NCBI RefSeq assembly: GCF_900215295.1
Contig: NZ_OCMF01000001.1
Span: 1,488,001-1,552,000, forward strand
DNA: 64,000 bases
Source: Salinimicrobium sediminis
GTDB taxonomy: Bacteria; Bacteroidota; Bacteroidia; Flavobacteriales; Flavobacteriaceae
Direction of reading: 5' to 3'
Shown: positions 14,787 through 23,557 of the stretch, piece after piece
Numbering within the stretch: position 1 is the first letter of the stretch
Layout: every line of letters starts with the position of its first letter
The notes under the pieces: generated by a model
Database searches by the model: none
Seen by the model: only the letters and a program-made list of their open reading frames with translations
What the model was told of the DNA's origin: nothing
Program-made: the position numbers and the translations under genes

Positions 14787-15461
14787 TTAGTTTAAATAAA
14801 TATCCCCTGTTACGGTACTTAGTGTAAGCTGATTTTTTGAATCCTGCAGATCTTTTATTACTTCCTGGCCAACAAAACCTTTCTTTTTTTCGGCTTCAGG
14901 ATCATTGCCGTGGATATTGCCCATGACAGTTTTGGCGGTGTAGGAGCTGTCTTTTACCGGCAGGTTTATTTTTCCGGTAACAGAAGTCAGTTCCAAATGA
15001 CCTTTGAATTTTTTAATATCTATATTCCCTACCACCAGGTCAATTTTGAAATCCCCCTGCAGGGATTCTGAAGTCAGGTTTCCTGTAACACTGGACAATT
15101 CCAGTTCCACACCTTTGGGAACCAGGAGGGTGTAATAGATCTTTTGTTTTAGATCATTATGCTGTCCAAACTGGTCATGGTGAGCTTTTATAAGTTCTTT
15201 CATATTCGAGCTGATCTCAATCCCTGAATCGCTGCTGTTTATTTGCAGCTCATATTGTTCGGTATATTTCTCATCTTCTGTATCTACCGAAGCTTCAATT
15301 CTTATAGATGGTTTATTCCAGGTCTTCATTTCAATATCTGAAGCAAAAGCCAGTTCTACAGTTACGGGCTGTCCTTTATAGGCAACTTCTTTTTCGACTT
15401 TCTTCTGAGCCTGCAGATTAAGGCTAACGAATACCAATAATAATAAACTAAGTGTTCTCAT
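14787..15461 (-). CDS. Secreted DUF4097-type beta-helix protein
   Basis: The 224-residue protein has a signal peptide (MRTLSLLLLVFVSLNLQAQ). It continues with repeating beta-strand units: VELELSSVTGNLTSESLQ, KIDLVVGNIDIKKFKGHLEL, TSVTGKINLP and LSTVTGDIYLN. The recurring SSVTG/VVGNI spacing is that of the DUF4097 beta-strand repeat family, found in envelope proteins of Bacteroidota. It is probably periplasmic. The precise role is unknown, with stress-linked or adhesion-like functions proposed for relatives. Confidence 0.75.
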   Translation of the reverse strand: MRTLSLLLLVFVSLNLQAQKKVEKEVAYKGQPVTVELAFASDIEMKTWNKPSIRIEASVDTEDEKYTEQYELQINSSDSGIEISSNMKELIKAHHDQFGQHNDLKQKIYYTLLVPKGVELELSSVTGNLTSESLQGDFKIDLVVGNIDIKKFKGHLELTSVTGKINLPVKDSSYTAKTVMGNIHGNDPEAEKKKGFVGQEVIKDLQDSKNQLTLSTVTGDIYLN

Positions 15462-15536
15462 TGTTCTGTTTTTTGATTGATTGATTGAAAAATTCTTTAT
15501 TTAAAGACGAGGGAAAGGATTGTATGTTGCAAAAGG

Positions 15537-15677
15537 ATGTTGAGAGTGAGTACAAGGCCTTTGGGAGGAAGTGAAGAAGAGATTGTGAAAATGCTGCTGA
15601 AAGCTGCTCTTACAGGTTTTGCATTAACACTTTCAAAGGAGGAAGCCATATATCTGAAAAATTTATTGTGCACTTAA
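15537..15677 (+). CDS. Possible 46-aa gene or gene remnant
   Basis: An ATG-started frame encodes MLRVSTRPLGGSEEEIVKML and LKAALTGFALTLSKEEAIYL, then stops. The same frame stays open for about 85 more codons after this stop. That extension contains a CNC-x14-CVVC zinc-ribbon-like pattern and ends near 15932. The layout suggests a small gene or a broken longer one. Codon use is not clearly protein-like, so confidence is low. Confidence 0.3.
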   Translation: MLRVSTRPLGGSEEEIVKMLLKAALTGFALTLSKEEAIYLKNLLCT

Positions 15678-16034
15678 AGATCTTGCCATATATTTGCCAG
15701 CCCAATTACGGAACGCCCTATAAGTTTCGATTGGAATTTTCAAAATATTTTCCCGGCAGCATCTTTTAGCCGGGGGAGAATCAGAGAAAAATACGGCAGG
15801 ATTTTAGCCGACAGGATAAGCGCCAAATGGTGCAATTGCAGGAAAATTCCTAAGAAGGGATCTGCTGCAAGGAAGATTAGTTGTGTTGTTTGTGGCAAGC
15901 TTCGGTTTGCCTTGGGTTTAGAAGTAAACCAATGAGAAGCTTTTCCCTTTTTTGGGAAGGGCTTTTTTGTTTTATGGTTACGGGCCAAACCTTAGGATTA
16001 AAAAGAATGATTTCTTTGAATATTCCTTAAAGGT
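15678..16034. other. Stretch without a confident gene
   Basis: Frames on both strands are open here but neither looks like a real protein. The + strand frame (15678-15932) has a CxC/CxxC pattern and may be decayed coding DNA. A terminator hairpin is at 15937-15967. Confidence 0.35.
15937..15967 (+). terminator. Rho-independent terminator
   Basis: The arms AAGCTTTTCCC and GGGAAGGGCTT around TTTTTT are followed by TTTT. It lies between a possibly decayed rightward frame and the end of the leftward gene at 16035, and would serve the former best. Confidence 0.6.
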
Positions 16035-16400
16035 TCAGGATTCCATATTTTTCAGGATCTCTTCTTTTTTAAAACGGTCGTTAGTCCGCCTGATCTTCTT
16101 TCCCGGGTCATCTTTTTTTGTGGGAAAGCCTTCCGGAAATTCAAGCTTTCGGTATTCAGATCCATCTTCGAGGTAAAGACTTCCACCGGGATTATCCTTA
16201 CTTTTTGCTCCCACAAAGAAATACTTTCCGGTGGCGCGGGAATTTAACTCATTAGGATCTGGATCTATGGATGAAATATATTCCCCGTCTTTTTTTTCTG
16301 AAAAGAGGTAAAATTCTTCCTTATCAAAATTCACTATTTCCTTCCCCCCGGGCGTTGTAAATAATTCATATTTCCCTTCAGATTTCAATTCCTCTTCCAT
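16035..16400 (-). CDS. Hypothetical acidic cytoplasmic protein
   Basis: The 121-residue hydrophilic protein, without signal or membrane segment, is rich in Lys/Glu/Asp (MEEELKSEGKYELFTTPGGK, then FVGAKSKDNPGGSLYLEDGS). No domain is recognised. It is a single leftward gene between a terminator and the divergent DUF5723 gene. Composition is like that of its host neighbours. Confidence 0.55.
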   Translation of the reverse strand: MEEELKSEGKYELFTTPGGKEIVNFDKEEFYLFSEKKDGEYISSIDPDPNELNSRATGKYFFVGAKSKDNPGGSLYLEDGSEYRKLEFPEGFPTKKDDPGKKIRRTNDRFKKEEILKNMES

Positions 16401-16596
16401 GCCAAATGTTATTAAAGATTCCTGATTTCAATTTCAAGATACGGCATTTTTCATCCTGATTACACGTCCTGATATTTGGAAATGAGAAAATTAAGAGAAA
16501 TTTAGTGTGGAAGGAAATCTGTAAAATTCGGGTCCGTAATTAAATCAGGCAATGGATTTCCATATTTCGCTGTGGGTAAGCAGCTGATATATCAGA

Positions 16597-16618
16597 AATT
16601 ACCTACTTGTGGGTATTT
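16597..16618 (+). promoter_or_regulatory. AATACC-N8-GGTATT palindrome, site 5
   Basis: AATTACC-TACTTGTG-GGTATTT. Exactly 20 bases after its end stands a perfect -7 box TATGTTTG (16639-16646), 15 bases before the ATG of the DUF5723 gene. The site occupies the place of a -33 element, as expected for an activator-dependent promoter. Confidence 0.6.
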
Positions 16619-16638
16619 CAAAACACTTCCTAATAGGA

Positions 16639-16646
16639 TATGTTTG
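16639..16646 (+). promoter_or_regulatory. -7 box of the DUF5723 gene
   Basis: TATGTTTG matches TAnnTTTG fully. No good -33 TTG is found at 17-23 bases upstream, where instead the palindrome of site 5 lies. Confidence 0.55.
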
Positions 16647-16661
16647 ACAAAAATTTTCCTG

Positions 16662-17990
16662 ATGAAGAAAACCTTAGCTTTTACTGCAGTCCTTTCCTGT
16701 CTTTCTTTTAATGCCATTGCCCAGTCCTATATTGGTCTCAGTGTAGATAATTACAGCGGCATTCACGGGGTGCTCTATAACCCCGCATCTATTGTAGATT
16801 CCAATTTCAGGACAGATATCAATCTGGCTTCGGTAAGTGTTTTCGCAGGAAGTGACTATTTTGGGATTGATCTTGGCAATGCCTTTGAAAGCACAGAAGG
16901 TTTTAATATTGATGACCAGGTGCAAAAATTTCCGAAAGATGACAATCAGTTTTTTGTGAATGTGGACGTGCTGGGTCCTTCCTTTATGTTCAATCTTAAT
17001 CCAAAAAGCAGCCTTGGAATCACTACGAGGGTGAGGGCGTTTATGAACCTCAACAATGTCAATGGAAAACTATATGAAAATATAGAAGACGGTTTTGATG
17101 AGACCGAAAATTTTGATTTTGAACTAAGGGAGCTCTCGGGTACTGTTCATTCCTGGGCAGAGATAGGAGTGACCTATGCCCGTATTCTCATGAATGGCGG
17201 AGACAATTTTTTAAAGGGTGGAATCTCCTTAAAATATCTGCAGGGAGCGGGTTCGAATTTTATAAATGCACCGTCTGTGAACGGAGAGTTTAATGCCGAA
17301 ACCGAATTGATCACCACTTCGGGAACTCTTACCTATGGCAAAACCCCGGGATTTGATAGTGACGATGTTGAGTTCAGTAACTTAAGTTCGGGATTTGGAG
17401 CAGATCTTGGATTGATATACGAATACAGACCCAACCAGGGTTTGCAAGAAAATATGGATGTTGTGAGCCATAGTGATTATAAGTTGAAACTGGGAATTTC
17501 GGTGACAGATATTGGTAGTATTAGTTATGATGGAAGCACAGTTTCCACCTATGATCTTGATAATGCTGTTCATGAGGACCGGTTTGAAGATAATGATCTT
17601 GAAACGGTGCTGGAGGAGGATTACCTGGGAACAGAAGAGCTGATAGATGCTAAAATTTCTTTGCCTACTGCGGTACATGCCCTGGTAGATTATAAGTTCC
17701 AACGGCATTTGTTCCTTGCTGTACAGGGATCTCTTTCCCTGGTAGGAGAAGGAACCGAGAAGGCAAACAGGATTTTGAATACAGTCACAGCAGTACCGAG
17801 ATTTGAATCAAAATGGTTTAGCTTTTACCTGCCCGTGGGAATGCGGCAATATGATGGTTTTACCATGGGAGCCGGCTTAAGGCTGGGACCTCTTAGTATA
17901 GGATCGGGCTCTTTGATCTCAAACTATATTTCAGATTCTGCAAAGACCACAGATGTTTATGTAGGGCTTAAGATCCCAATCTACAGATAA
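16662..17990 (+). CDS. Secreted DUF5723-type outer-membrane-associated protein
   Basis: I chose the ATG at 16662 because it begins a signal peptide (MKKTLAFTAVLSCLSFNAIA), giving 442 residues. A longer in-frame extension would put 30 residues before the signal and would overlap the promoter. The mature protein has alternating beta-strand character with many Gly/Asn/Asp turns (YIGLSVDNYSGIHGVLYNPA, then LRLGPLSIGSGSLISNY). It ends VGLKIPIY, typical of an outer-membrane beta-barrel of the DUF5723 family in Bacteroidota. The LuxR-type regulator at 18122 follows 131 bases later. Confidence 0.75.
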   Translation: MKKTLAFTAVLSCLSFNAIAQSYIGLSVDNYSGIHGVLYNPASIVDSNFRTDINLASVSVFAGSDYFGIDLGNAFESTEGFNIDDQVQKFPKDDNQFFVNVDVLGPSFMFNLNPKSSLGITTRVRAFMNLNNVNGKLYENIEDGFDETENFDFELRELSGTVHSWAEIGVTYARILMNGGDNFLKGGISLKYLQGAGSNFINAPSVNGEFNAETELITTSGTLTYGKTPGFDSDDVEFSNLSSGFGADLGLIYEYRPNQGLQENMDVVSHSDYKLKLGISVTDIGSISYDGSTVSTYDLDNAVHEDRFEDNDLETVLEEDYLGTEELIDAKISLPTAVHALVDYKFQRHLFLAVQGSLSLVGEGTEKANRILNTVTAVPRFESKWFSFYLPVGMRQYDGFTMGAGLRLGPLSIGSGSLISNYISDSAKTTDVYVGLKIPIYR

Positions 17991-18121
17991 GAGCTCGTCA
18001 ATTTCTGGAATAAAATGGAGCTTGTTTTTCAAGGCAAAGCTTCAGGTTTTGTATAGGCAAAGAAAATTTTCAGCAGAAGTTTAGTTTTTTTGAATTAATT
18101 TCAGGAGAACAAAACTTCTCA

Positions 18122-18799
18122 ATGACAGCATTTTACCAAGACCCGAAGCTTCAGCAAAAAATAGAAGCCTTCGCGCCGCATGCCGAAATGATGCCTGCGG
18201 TGGTCATTATTCAGCAGCTGGAGCCTTTTACCTCTATTTACATGACTTCCCGGGGCCTTAAAGAACTGGGGATCACTATTGATGAGTTGCGGGCGATGGG
18301 TCCTGAATACCTGGAGAGGTTCTTTAACCTTGAAGACAGTGAGGATTATCTCGAAAAACTCAAGCGTTTACTGCAGTGCCGAAACACAGAGGAGACTTTT
18401 ACCTTTTTTCAGCAGGTGAAGATCAACTCCCACGAAGACTGGGTGTGGCATATTGGTTCTACAAGGATCTTTTATATGGACGGGCAGGGCAACCCTACCC
18501 ATATTGTAACAACTGCTATTCCTATTGATAAACTCAAACATATTCCCAATAAGGCCGAAAGATTACTGGCAGAGAAAAATTTCTTTCATGACAATTTAAC
18601 CAAATTCCTTAGCCTTGGAAAAAGGGAGAGGGAGGTTCTAAAGCTGGTGGCGTTGGGTAAAAGTTCGGTGCAAATCGGGGATGAGCTGTGTATCTCTTCC
18701 ATGACCGTGAATTCACATCGAAAAAGCATAAAGAATAAGCTGGGTATTTCCTCAACCTATGAATTCACATTGTATGCCCATGCCTATGACCTGATTTGA
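18122..18799 (+). CDS. LuxR-type transcriptional regulator with PAS-like N-terminus
   Basis: The 225 residues have an N-terminal PAS-like sensor part (VVIIQQLEPFTSIYMTSRGL, VKINSHEDWVWHIGSTRIFY) and a C-terminal LuxR HTH (LSLGKREREVLKLVALGKSS, then VQIGDELCISSMTVNSHRKS, IKNKLGISSTYEF). No phosphorylatable receiver is present, so the input is probably a ligand or a partner protein. It belongs to a group common in Flavobacteriaceae. It lies downstream of the site-5-controlled DUF5723 gene and is one candidate for reading the shared palindrome. Confidence 0.8.
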   Translation: MTAFYQDPKLQQKIEAFAPHAEMMPAVVIIQQLEPFTSIYMTSRGLKELGITIDELRAMGPEYLERFFNLEDSEDYLEKLKRLLQCRNTEETFTFFQQVKINSHEDWVWHIGSTRIFYMDGQGNPTHIVTTAIPIDKLKHIPNKAERLLAEKNFFHDNLTKFLSLGKREREVLKLVALGKSSVQIGDELCISSMTVNSHRKSIKNKLGISSTYEFTLYAHAYDLI

Positions 18800-18999
18800 T
18801 CTTTCTAAAGTTTCTTTAAAAAACCTCTAAAAAATGACATTTTGGAAGCTCCTTCCTAATGACTCATTTCTACCGTCATAGCCCCTCGCTCCTCTGTTAA
18901 GCAATTCTGTAAGAGCTTGTAGGAAGGGTGTTAAAGGAATGGTAAGATTTAGCTTCCAGCGGTAATTTTTGGTTGTAAACCTTATATTTACTTCCTATA

Positions 19000-19007
19000 T
19001 ATATTTG
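19000..19007 (+). promoter_or_regulatory. Promoter -7 box of the PAS/GAF kinase
   Basis: TATATTTG matches TAnnTTTG. TTG triplets at 18968-18975 lie slightly further upstream than the usual 17-23 bases. The ATG is 35 bases downstream. Confidence 0.5.
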
Positions 19008-19042
19008 TTAGTCGCCAAAAAAGATTAATAAACCGTCCCCTC

Positions 19043-21436
19043 ATGGAAAAGGATTTTGTAAAAGGAAAGGTCAACGACGGACTTCGGGGTGATGATTCTC
19101 CCGAATATTTTGAAGACTCACCTCTTGGATTTTACATTTGCGACCCCCGGGGATCCATTATTTATTATAACAGGGCTGCTGCGGAATTATGGGGCAGAAA
19201 ACCTGTGCCTGCTTCAGAAGTTTGGAGTGGTGCCTGGAAGTTATTCTATCCCGACGGCACCCCAATGGCTGTGGAAGATTCTCCCATGGCAGCACACTTC
19301 AGGACCGGAAACGAGGGAAAACATTCAGAAGTATTAATAGAGCGTCCCGATGGCACTTTTAAAATGCTGCTGGTCTTTTGCCGGCCTCAGTTCAGCAAAG
19401 ATAAACAGCACACCAATTCGCATTTTACACTCGTTGATATTACCGAGCAGCAAAGAGATCATGTAAAGCAGGCTACTCTTTCGGCTATTGTGGCATCTTC
19501 AGACGATGCCATCATCAGCAAGGATCTTAACGGGATTATTACAAGTTGGAACCAGGGTGCAGAGAGGATCTTTGGTTATTCGGAAGCAGAAGCTATAGGA
19601 CAACCTATTACCATGCTTATTCCGGAAGACCGGTTGGGGGAAGAAAAGGAAATTATTGCCAACATTAAAAGCGGCAAAAGGATAAAACATATTGATACCA
19701 TCAGGCTTGATAAGAACGGAAGGGAAATTCCCATCTCTGTAACAGTTTCTCCCGTTAAAAATGCCTTCGGAAAGATCGTGGGAGCCTCAAAGGTGGCGAG
19801 GGATATCAGTGACAGGTTACAAATTGTCGAAAAGCAGGCTATGCTTTCGGCCATTGTGGAATCTTCAGATGATGCCATTGTAAGTAAAAACCTGGAAGGG
19901 ATCATTATGAGCTGGAACAGGGGAGCAGAGCAGCTCTTTGGTTATACTGAAGCCGAAATCGTGGGAAAATCAATTACCACTTTAATCCCGGAGGAGCGGC
20001 TTAAAGAAGAAAATATCATTTTAGACAGGATTAGGAGCGGAAAGAAGGTAGACCATTTCGAAACAGTAAGGTGCCACAAATCCGGCAGGGAATTTCCCGT
20101 TTCTATCACCGTTTCTCCTATAAGAGATGCAAAAGGGAGAGTCATTGGAGCCTCGAAGGTAGCAAGGGATATCAGCGTGCAGGTGGAATCTCAGGAAGCG
20201 ATGGAGAAATATATCAGCAACCTGGAAACTCTTAATACCGTTGGGAAAAGTATTTCTGAAAATCTTGATGTACAGGGGATCCTGCAGCGGGTGACAGATG
20301 CTACAACAAAGCTTACAGGAGCTGCATTTGGAGCCTTTTTCTATAATACTACCGATGAAAATGGGGATAGTTTTAAGCTGTTCACTCTTTCCGGCGCACC
20401 CAGGGAAGCTATGGAACAACTGGGAATGCCCAGGCATACAGAAATGTTCATCCCCACTTTTGTAAATAAGAAGGTGGTGCGAATTGACGATATAAGGAAA
20501 TTTAGCGGGCATGGTAATAATGCCCCCTATAATGGTATGCCCACAGGACATTTTGAGGTGGTAAGTTATCTGGCGGTACCGGTGGTGGCGAAATCGGGAG
20601 CGGTCATTGGCGGGCTGCTATACGGGCATCCGGAACCGGATGTTTTTACCGCAGAAGCAGAACTTATGGTGGTGAACATTGCTGCACAGGCAGCGGTTTC
20701 CCTTGATAATTCCAGGCTTTTTGAGCAGGTAAAATCCTTTAGTGATAAAAAGGATGAATTTATTGCCCTTGCCAGCCATGAATTAAAGACGCCGCTCACT
20801 ACTATAAAAGGTTATTTGCAGGTGCTGACTAAGAAAGATAATGACCCCATGTCTAAGCTTTTTATAGACAAATCTCTCTACCAGGTAGAAAAGTTGAATG
20901 CCCTCATCGAAGACCTGCTGAATATGTCAAGGATCGAAGCAGGCAGGCTGGATTTCAATCTTGAGATATTTGATATGAGGGAATTGCTGGGAGAGATCCT
21001 GGAGACCTTTAGCTATTCGGCAACCACTCATGAGGTTGTGAACAACCTGGGAAGTGAGCCGGTTTTTGTAAAAGGAGATAAGCAGCGGATAGAACAGGCA
21101 GTTTTAAACCTGTTGATCAACGCAATAAAATATTCTCCTTCTGCAGATAAGGTATACCTGTCTCTCGAGGTAGTGGGGAAAAATGTTACCGTGAGGGTGA
21201 AAGATGAAGGAATGGGGCTCACCCGCGAACAAAAAGAACAACTGTTTACCCGCTTTTACAGAGCAGAAAATACCAAAGGGATCAGTGGACTGGGACTTGG
21301 GTTGTATCTCACCAAACAGATCATTGAACGGCATAAGGGAGTGATACAGGTGAGCAGCGAATATGGAAAGGGTTCAGAATTCTATTTTACCCTACCCATG
21401 AGAAGGAAAAAGATGAAAAAAGAAAAAGCGGTTTAA
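19043..21436 (+). CDS. PAS-PAS-PAS-GAF sensor histidine kinase
   Basis: The 797-residue soluble kinase contains PAS domain 1 (about 25-130), then two near-duplicate PAS domains (about 140-260 and 265-385, each with SDDAI, GYTEA or GYSEA, and GASKVARDIS). A GAF domain follows (about 395-555, TKLTGAAFGAFFYN), then HisKA with the phospho-accepting His in ALASHELKTPL (about 577), and a HATPase_c domain (INAIKYSP, DEGMG, GLGLGLY). It has no membrane helices, so it senses a cytoplasmic cue such as redox, light or a small ligand. The receiver-only gene 49 bases downstream is the likely partner. The PAS 2/3 similarity indicates an internal duplication. Confidence 0.9.
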   Translation: MEKDFVKGKVNDGLRGDDSPEYFEDSPLGFYICDPRGSIIYYNRAAAELWGRKPVPASEVWSGAWKLFYPDGTPMAVEDSPMAAHFRTGNEGKHSEVLIERPDGTFKMLLVFCRPQFSKDKQHTNSHFTLVDITEQQRDHVKQATLSAIVASSDDAIISKDLNGIITSWNQGAERIFGYSEAEAIGQPITMLIPEDRLGEEKEIIANIKSGKRIKHIDTIRLDKNGREIPISVTVSPVKNAFGKIVGASKVARDISDRLQIVEKQAMLSAIVESSDDAIVSKNLEGIIMSWNRGAEQLFGYTEAEIVGKSITTLIPEERLKEENIILDRIRSGKKVDHFETVRCHKSGREFPVSITVSPIRDAKGRVIGASKVARDISVQVESQEAMEKYISNLETLNTVGKSISENLDVQGILQRVTDATTKLTGAAFGAFFYNTTDENGDSFKLFTLSGAPREAMEQLGMPRHTEMFIPTFVNKKVVRIDDIRKFSGHGNNAPYNGMPTGHFEVVSYLAVPVVAKSGAVIGGLLYGHPEPDVFTAEAELMVVNIAAQAAVSLDNSRLFEQVKSFSDKKDEFIALASHELKTPLTTIKGYLQVLTKKDNDPMSKLFIDKSLYQVEKLNALIEDLLNMSRIEAGRLDFNLEIFDMRELLGEILETFSYSATTHEVVNNLGSEPVFVKGDKQRIEQAVLNLLINAIKYSPSADKVYLSLEVVGKNVTVRVKDEGMGLTREQKEQLFTRFYRAENTKGISGLGLGLYLTKQIIERHKGVIQVSSEYGKGSEFYFTLPMRRKKMKKEKAV

Positions 21437-21484
21437 GACGGGGAAATATAGTTTTCCCGAATTATACCAGAGAAAAAAATTGCT

Positions 21485-21832
21485 ATGAAAGAGATTTTTA
21501 TTGTAGAGGATGATGACGGGATCAGGGATTTGATAGAATTTCTCCTGGTGAGTCAGCAGTATGTGGTGAAAACTTTTCCCACGGCAAGAGCATTTAAGAA
21601 CAACATTACGGGTGAAACCCCGGACCTGTTTCTACTGGACATTATGCTGCCCGACGGCAATGGCCTTGATCTTTGTAAAGAATTGAAGAAGAATTCCAAC
21701 ACCAGCAGTATTCCGGTGGTGCTCATGTCTGCCCATGCCGATATAAACCGCATGGAAGGCGCCGATGATTTTATTGCCAAACCCTTTGATGTGGATGAAC
21801 TGCTAAACAGGATCGAGAAGCAATTGGCGTGA
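21485..21832 (+). CDS. Receiver-only response regulator
   Basis: The 115-residue single-domain CheY-like protein has the acidic pocket VEDDDG, the phospho-accepting Asp in FLLDIMLPDGNG (about residue 54), a Ser in VVLMSAHADI and a Lys in FIAKPFD. There is no output domain. It is probably phosphorylated by the kinase encoded just upstream and acts through protein contacts or as a phosphate sink. Confidence 0.88.
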   Translation: MKEIFIVEDDDGIRDLIEFLLVSQQYVVKTFPTARAFKNNITGETPDLFLLDIMLPDGNGLDLCKELKKNSNTSSIPVVLMSAHADINRMEGADDFIAKPFDVDELLNRIEKQLA

Positions 21833-21837
21833 AATTA

Positions 21838-21880
21838 GTGTTCAGTGTTCAGTGGTCAGTATTCAGTAATCGGTAGGCAG
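21838..21880. repeat. Simple GTGTTCAGTG-type repeat
   Basis: Imperfect short repeats of the words GTGTTCAG, GTGGTCAG, GTATTCAG. The same words recur at 28730-28765 and 35450-35475, always in intergenic DNA after a gene end. Confidence 0.6.
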
Positions 21881-21910
21881 GTCGGTTACCTTGGAAAGTC
21901 TTTTAGGCGG

Positions 21911-22458
21911 AGAGTTTTTTGGCGACTGCAGCAATCCCCTACCCAAAAGTTAAACGAACACGTCTTTGCGAAGGAGCCTTTTTTGGCGACTTTAGCAATC
22001 TCCACTCCGGGAATTCAATTAATACGTCTTTGCGAAGGAGCCCTTTTTGGCGACTGAAGCAATCTCCTCCTCGTGAAGTACTCCCTATACTTTTTAGTTC
22101 TAACCAGCAGCCAGTCAAACCATGAGCGGATTGCTTCGCTCCACTGCGTGTCACTCGCAAAGACGTTCCCTGGTTTCGTCTTTGCGAAGGAGCCCTTTTG
22201 GCGACTGAAGCAATCCCCTCCTCGTGAAGTACTCCTATAATTTTTAGTGCTAACCAGCAGCCAGTTAAACCATGAGCGGATTGCTTCGCTCCACTGCGTG
22301 TCACTCGCAAAGACGTTCCGTGTGTTTCATCTTTGCGAAGGAGCCTTTTTTGGCGACTTCAGCAATCTCCACTCCGGGAATTCAATTAATACGTCTTTGC
22401 GAAGGAGCCCTTTTTGGCGACTGAAGCAATCTCCTCCTCGTGAAGTGCTACGTATACT
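21911..22458. repeat. REP-like palindrome cluster, left of the GIY-YIG gene
   Basis: Several copies of a palindromic element occur here. One arm reads CGTCTTTGCGAAGGAGCC, then TTTTTGGCGACTGAAGCAATC. The opposing arm reads GATTGCTTCGCTCCACTGCG, then TGTCACTCGCAAAGACG. Full two-armed copies are 22025-22165 and 22177-22315. Arm-only copies are at about 21915, 21961, 22329 and 22393. The inner segment (CTAACCAGCAGCCAG, then AAACCATGAGC) is also shared. There is no protein of note in these repeats. Confidence 0.85.
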
Positions 22459-22488
22459 TTGTTGTTCGACACAAAAACCTTTTAATCG

Positions 22489-22785
22489 TCAAAATGAAAA
22501 AACCCATCCGTCAGACAGATCCTTCCATTCAGGATTTAGGTCTGTAATTAATTTTTCCTTTTTAGCTCTGCTGCCTGCTTTTATTTTCTTCTCAAAATCA
22601 ATGGCTTCAGAAATGTTTGAAAATTGCAGAAAGTAGACCAGTTTGGTGCAGTTGTATTTAGATGTAAAGCCTTTATAAGCTTTTGTTTTATGTTGGTAGA
22701 CTCTCTTTATTAAATTGGAAGTAACACCAGTATAGATCACTGTGTTATGTGGATTGGTCATCATATAAGTATAAGAAAATACCAT
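22489..22785 (-). CDS. Small GIY-YIG nuclease, repeat-associated
   Basis: The 98-residue protein has the GIY motif as FSYTYMMTNPHNTVIYTGVT, the conserved Arg/Tyr/His of LIKRVYQHKTKAYKGFTSKY, and an end KLITDLNPEWKDLSDGW, the stand-alone UPF0213/YhbQ-like GIY-YIG family. It is placed inside a cluster of REP-like palindromes that flank it on both sides (21911-22458 and 22807-23008). Multi-copy GIY-YIG genes are frequent in Flavobacteriaceae. A nuclease that helps these palindromes spread, in the way RAYT transposases do for enterobacterial REPs, is a hypothesis. Confidence 0.88.
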   Translation of the reverse strand: MVFSYTYMMTNPHNTVIYTGVTSNLIKRVYQHKTKAYKGFTSKYNCTKLVYFLQFSNISEAIDFEKKIKAGSRAKKEKLITDLNPEWKDLSDGWVFSF

Positions 22786-22806
22786 TTTACAAGCTTAAAT
22801 ACCTTA

Positions 22807-23008
22807 AACGTCTTTGCGAAGGAGCCTTTCTCGACTGATGCAAACTCCTCCCCGAAAGTATAACAAACACGTCTTTGCGAAGGAGCCATTTGGCGACTGA
22901 AGCAATCTCCTCCCTGTAAAGTACTACCTATACTTTTTTGTTCTAACCAGCAGCCAGTTAAACCATGAGCGGATTGCTTCGCTCCACTGCGTGTCACTCG
23001 CCAAGACG
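22807..23008. repeat. REP-like palindrome cluster, right of the GIY-YIG gene
   Basis: An arm-only copy lies at about 22809-22850 and a full two-armed copy at 22870-23008 with the same CGTCTTTGCGAAGGAGCC start and GCGGATTGCTTCGCTCCACT arm as the left cluster. Confidence 0.85.
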
Positions 23009-23017
23009 TTTAAAACA

Positions 23018-23086
23018 AAAAAAAAGCTGCCGGAAGGATTTTTTAAAAAGAAAATATTCCTCTTTTCAAAAACTCTTCCTGACAGC
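23018..23086 (-). terminator. Terminator of the 59-aa gene
   Basis: On the minus strand the arms GCTGTCAGGAAGA and TCCTTCCGGCAGC are followed by nine T. The loop is long and A-rich. It lies 28 bases after the stop of the small leftward gene. Confidence 0.6.
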
Positions 23087-23113
23087 CTTAACAACTATCA
23101 ACAGTCGTAAATA

Positions 23114-23293
23114 TTAAGACAGTTTTGCTTTGATCTGTTCCTTGTTATCTCTAACGAGCGTATAAGCATAATATCCGGCTCCGGCGATAGCGCCCCATTT
23201 AAGAAGACTACCTGTCCATTGGATCCCTTTCTTAGCCGCCCAAAGTTTAGCTACTTTTTCACCTGCATCTTTTGCATTTCTCTTTAAGTCCAT
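23114..23293 (-). CDS. Small single-TM protein (59 aa)
   Basis: A 59-residue frame starts MDLKRNAKDAGEKVAKLWAA. A moderately hydrophobic segment (LLKWGAIAGAGYYAYTLV) follows, then a charged tail DNKEQIKAKLS. The layout, an amphipathic Lys/Ala-rich helix before a short membrane segment, resembles small YtxH-like stress proteins, but the family cannot be assigned. A terminator follows directly, so it is an independent unit. Confidence 0.65.
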   Translation of the reverse strand: MDLKRNAKDAGEKVAKLWAAKKGIQWTGSLLKWGAIAGAGYYAYTLVRDNKEQIKAKLS

Positions 23294-23557
23294 TTTTTTG
23301 GTTTTTTAGATTCAGATACAATATCGTGAAGATTAGGCCTCTTTTCCGTTAAAGGCTTATCAAATAACAGTTTTTTAACCCTCCGCCGGAAAGCTGGAGG
23401 CAGTTGGCAGGTGGCAGTTCCATTCATAACTCTATACCTTACTGTTTAAAACCCATTTATCCCGTCAAAACTGTATTTCATCTAAAATTCATACATATTT
23501 GAGTGTAAGTGTCTGACTTTTAGGTAAATTTATGGAAGAAACCAACATTTTATCTGT
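23294..23557. other. Intergenic stretch, nothing supported
   Basis: AT-rich sequence between divergent small genes. A possible -7 box TAAATTTA lies at 23524-23531, 26 bases before the lipoprotein ATG at 23558. No RNA gene or repeat is evident. Confidence 0.4.

Noticed and set aside
15740-15988. Leftward 82-codon frame
   Set aside because: Composition is basic and low in complexity, with no start context or homology. It lies opposite another open frame and overlaps a terminator.
16572-16661. Longer N-terminus of the DUF5723 protein
   Set aside because: It would place 30 residues before a good signal peptide and overlap the regulon site and -7 box.
22247-22636. Frames within the REP-like clusters
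   Set aside because: They only translate repeat DNA, recur with each copy, and oppose the GIY-YIG gene.
21961-23008. CRISPR-like array
   Set aside because: The repeats are long, palindromic, irregularly spaced and unequal in arm content. There are no uniform spacers and no cas genes.
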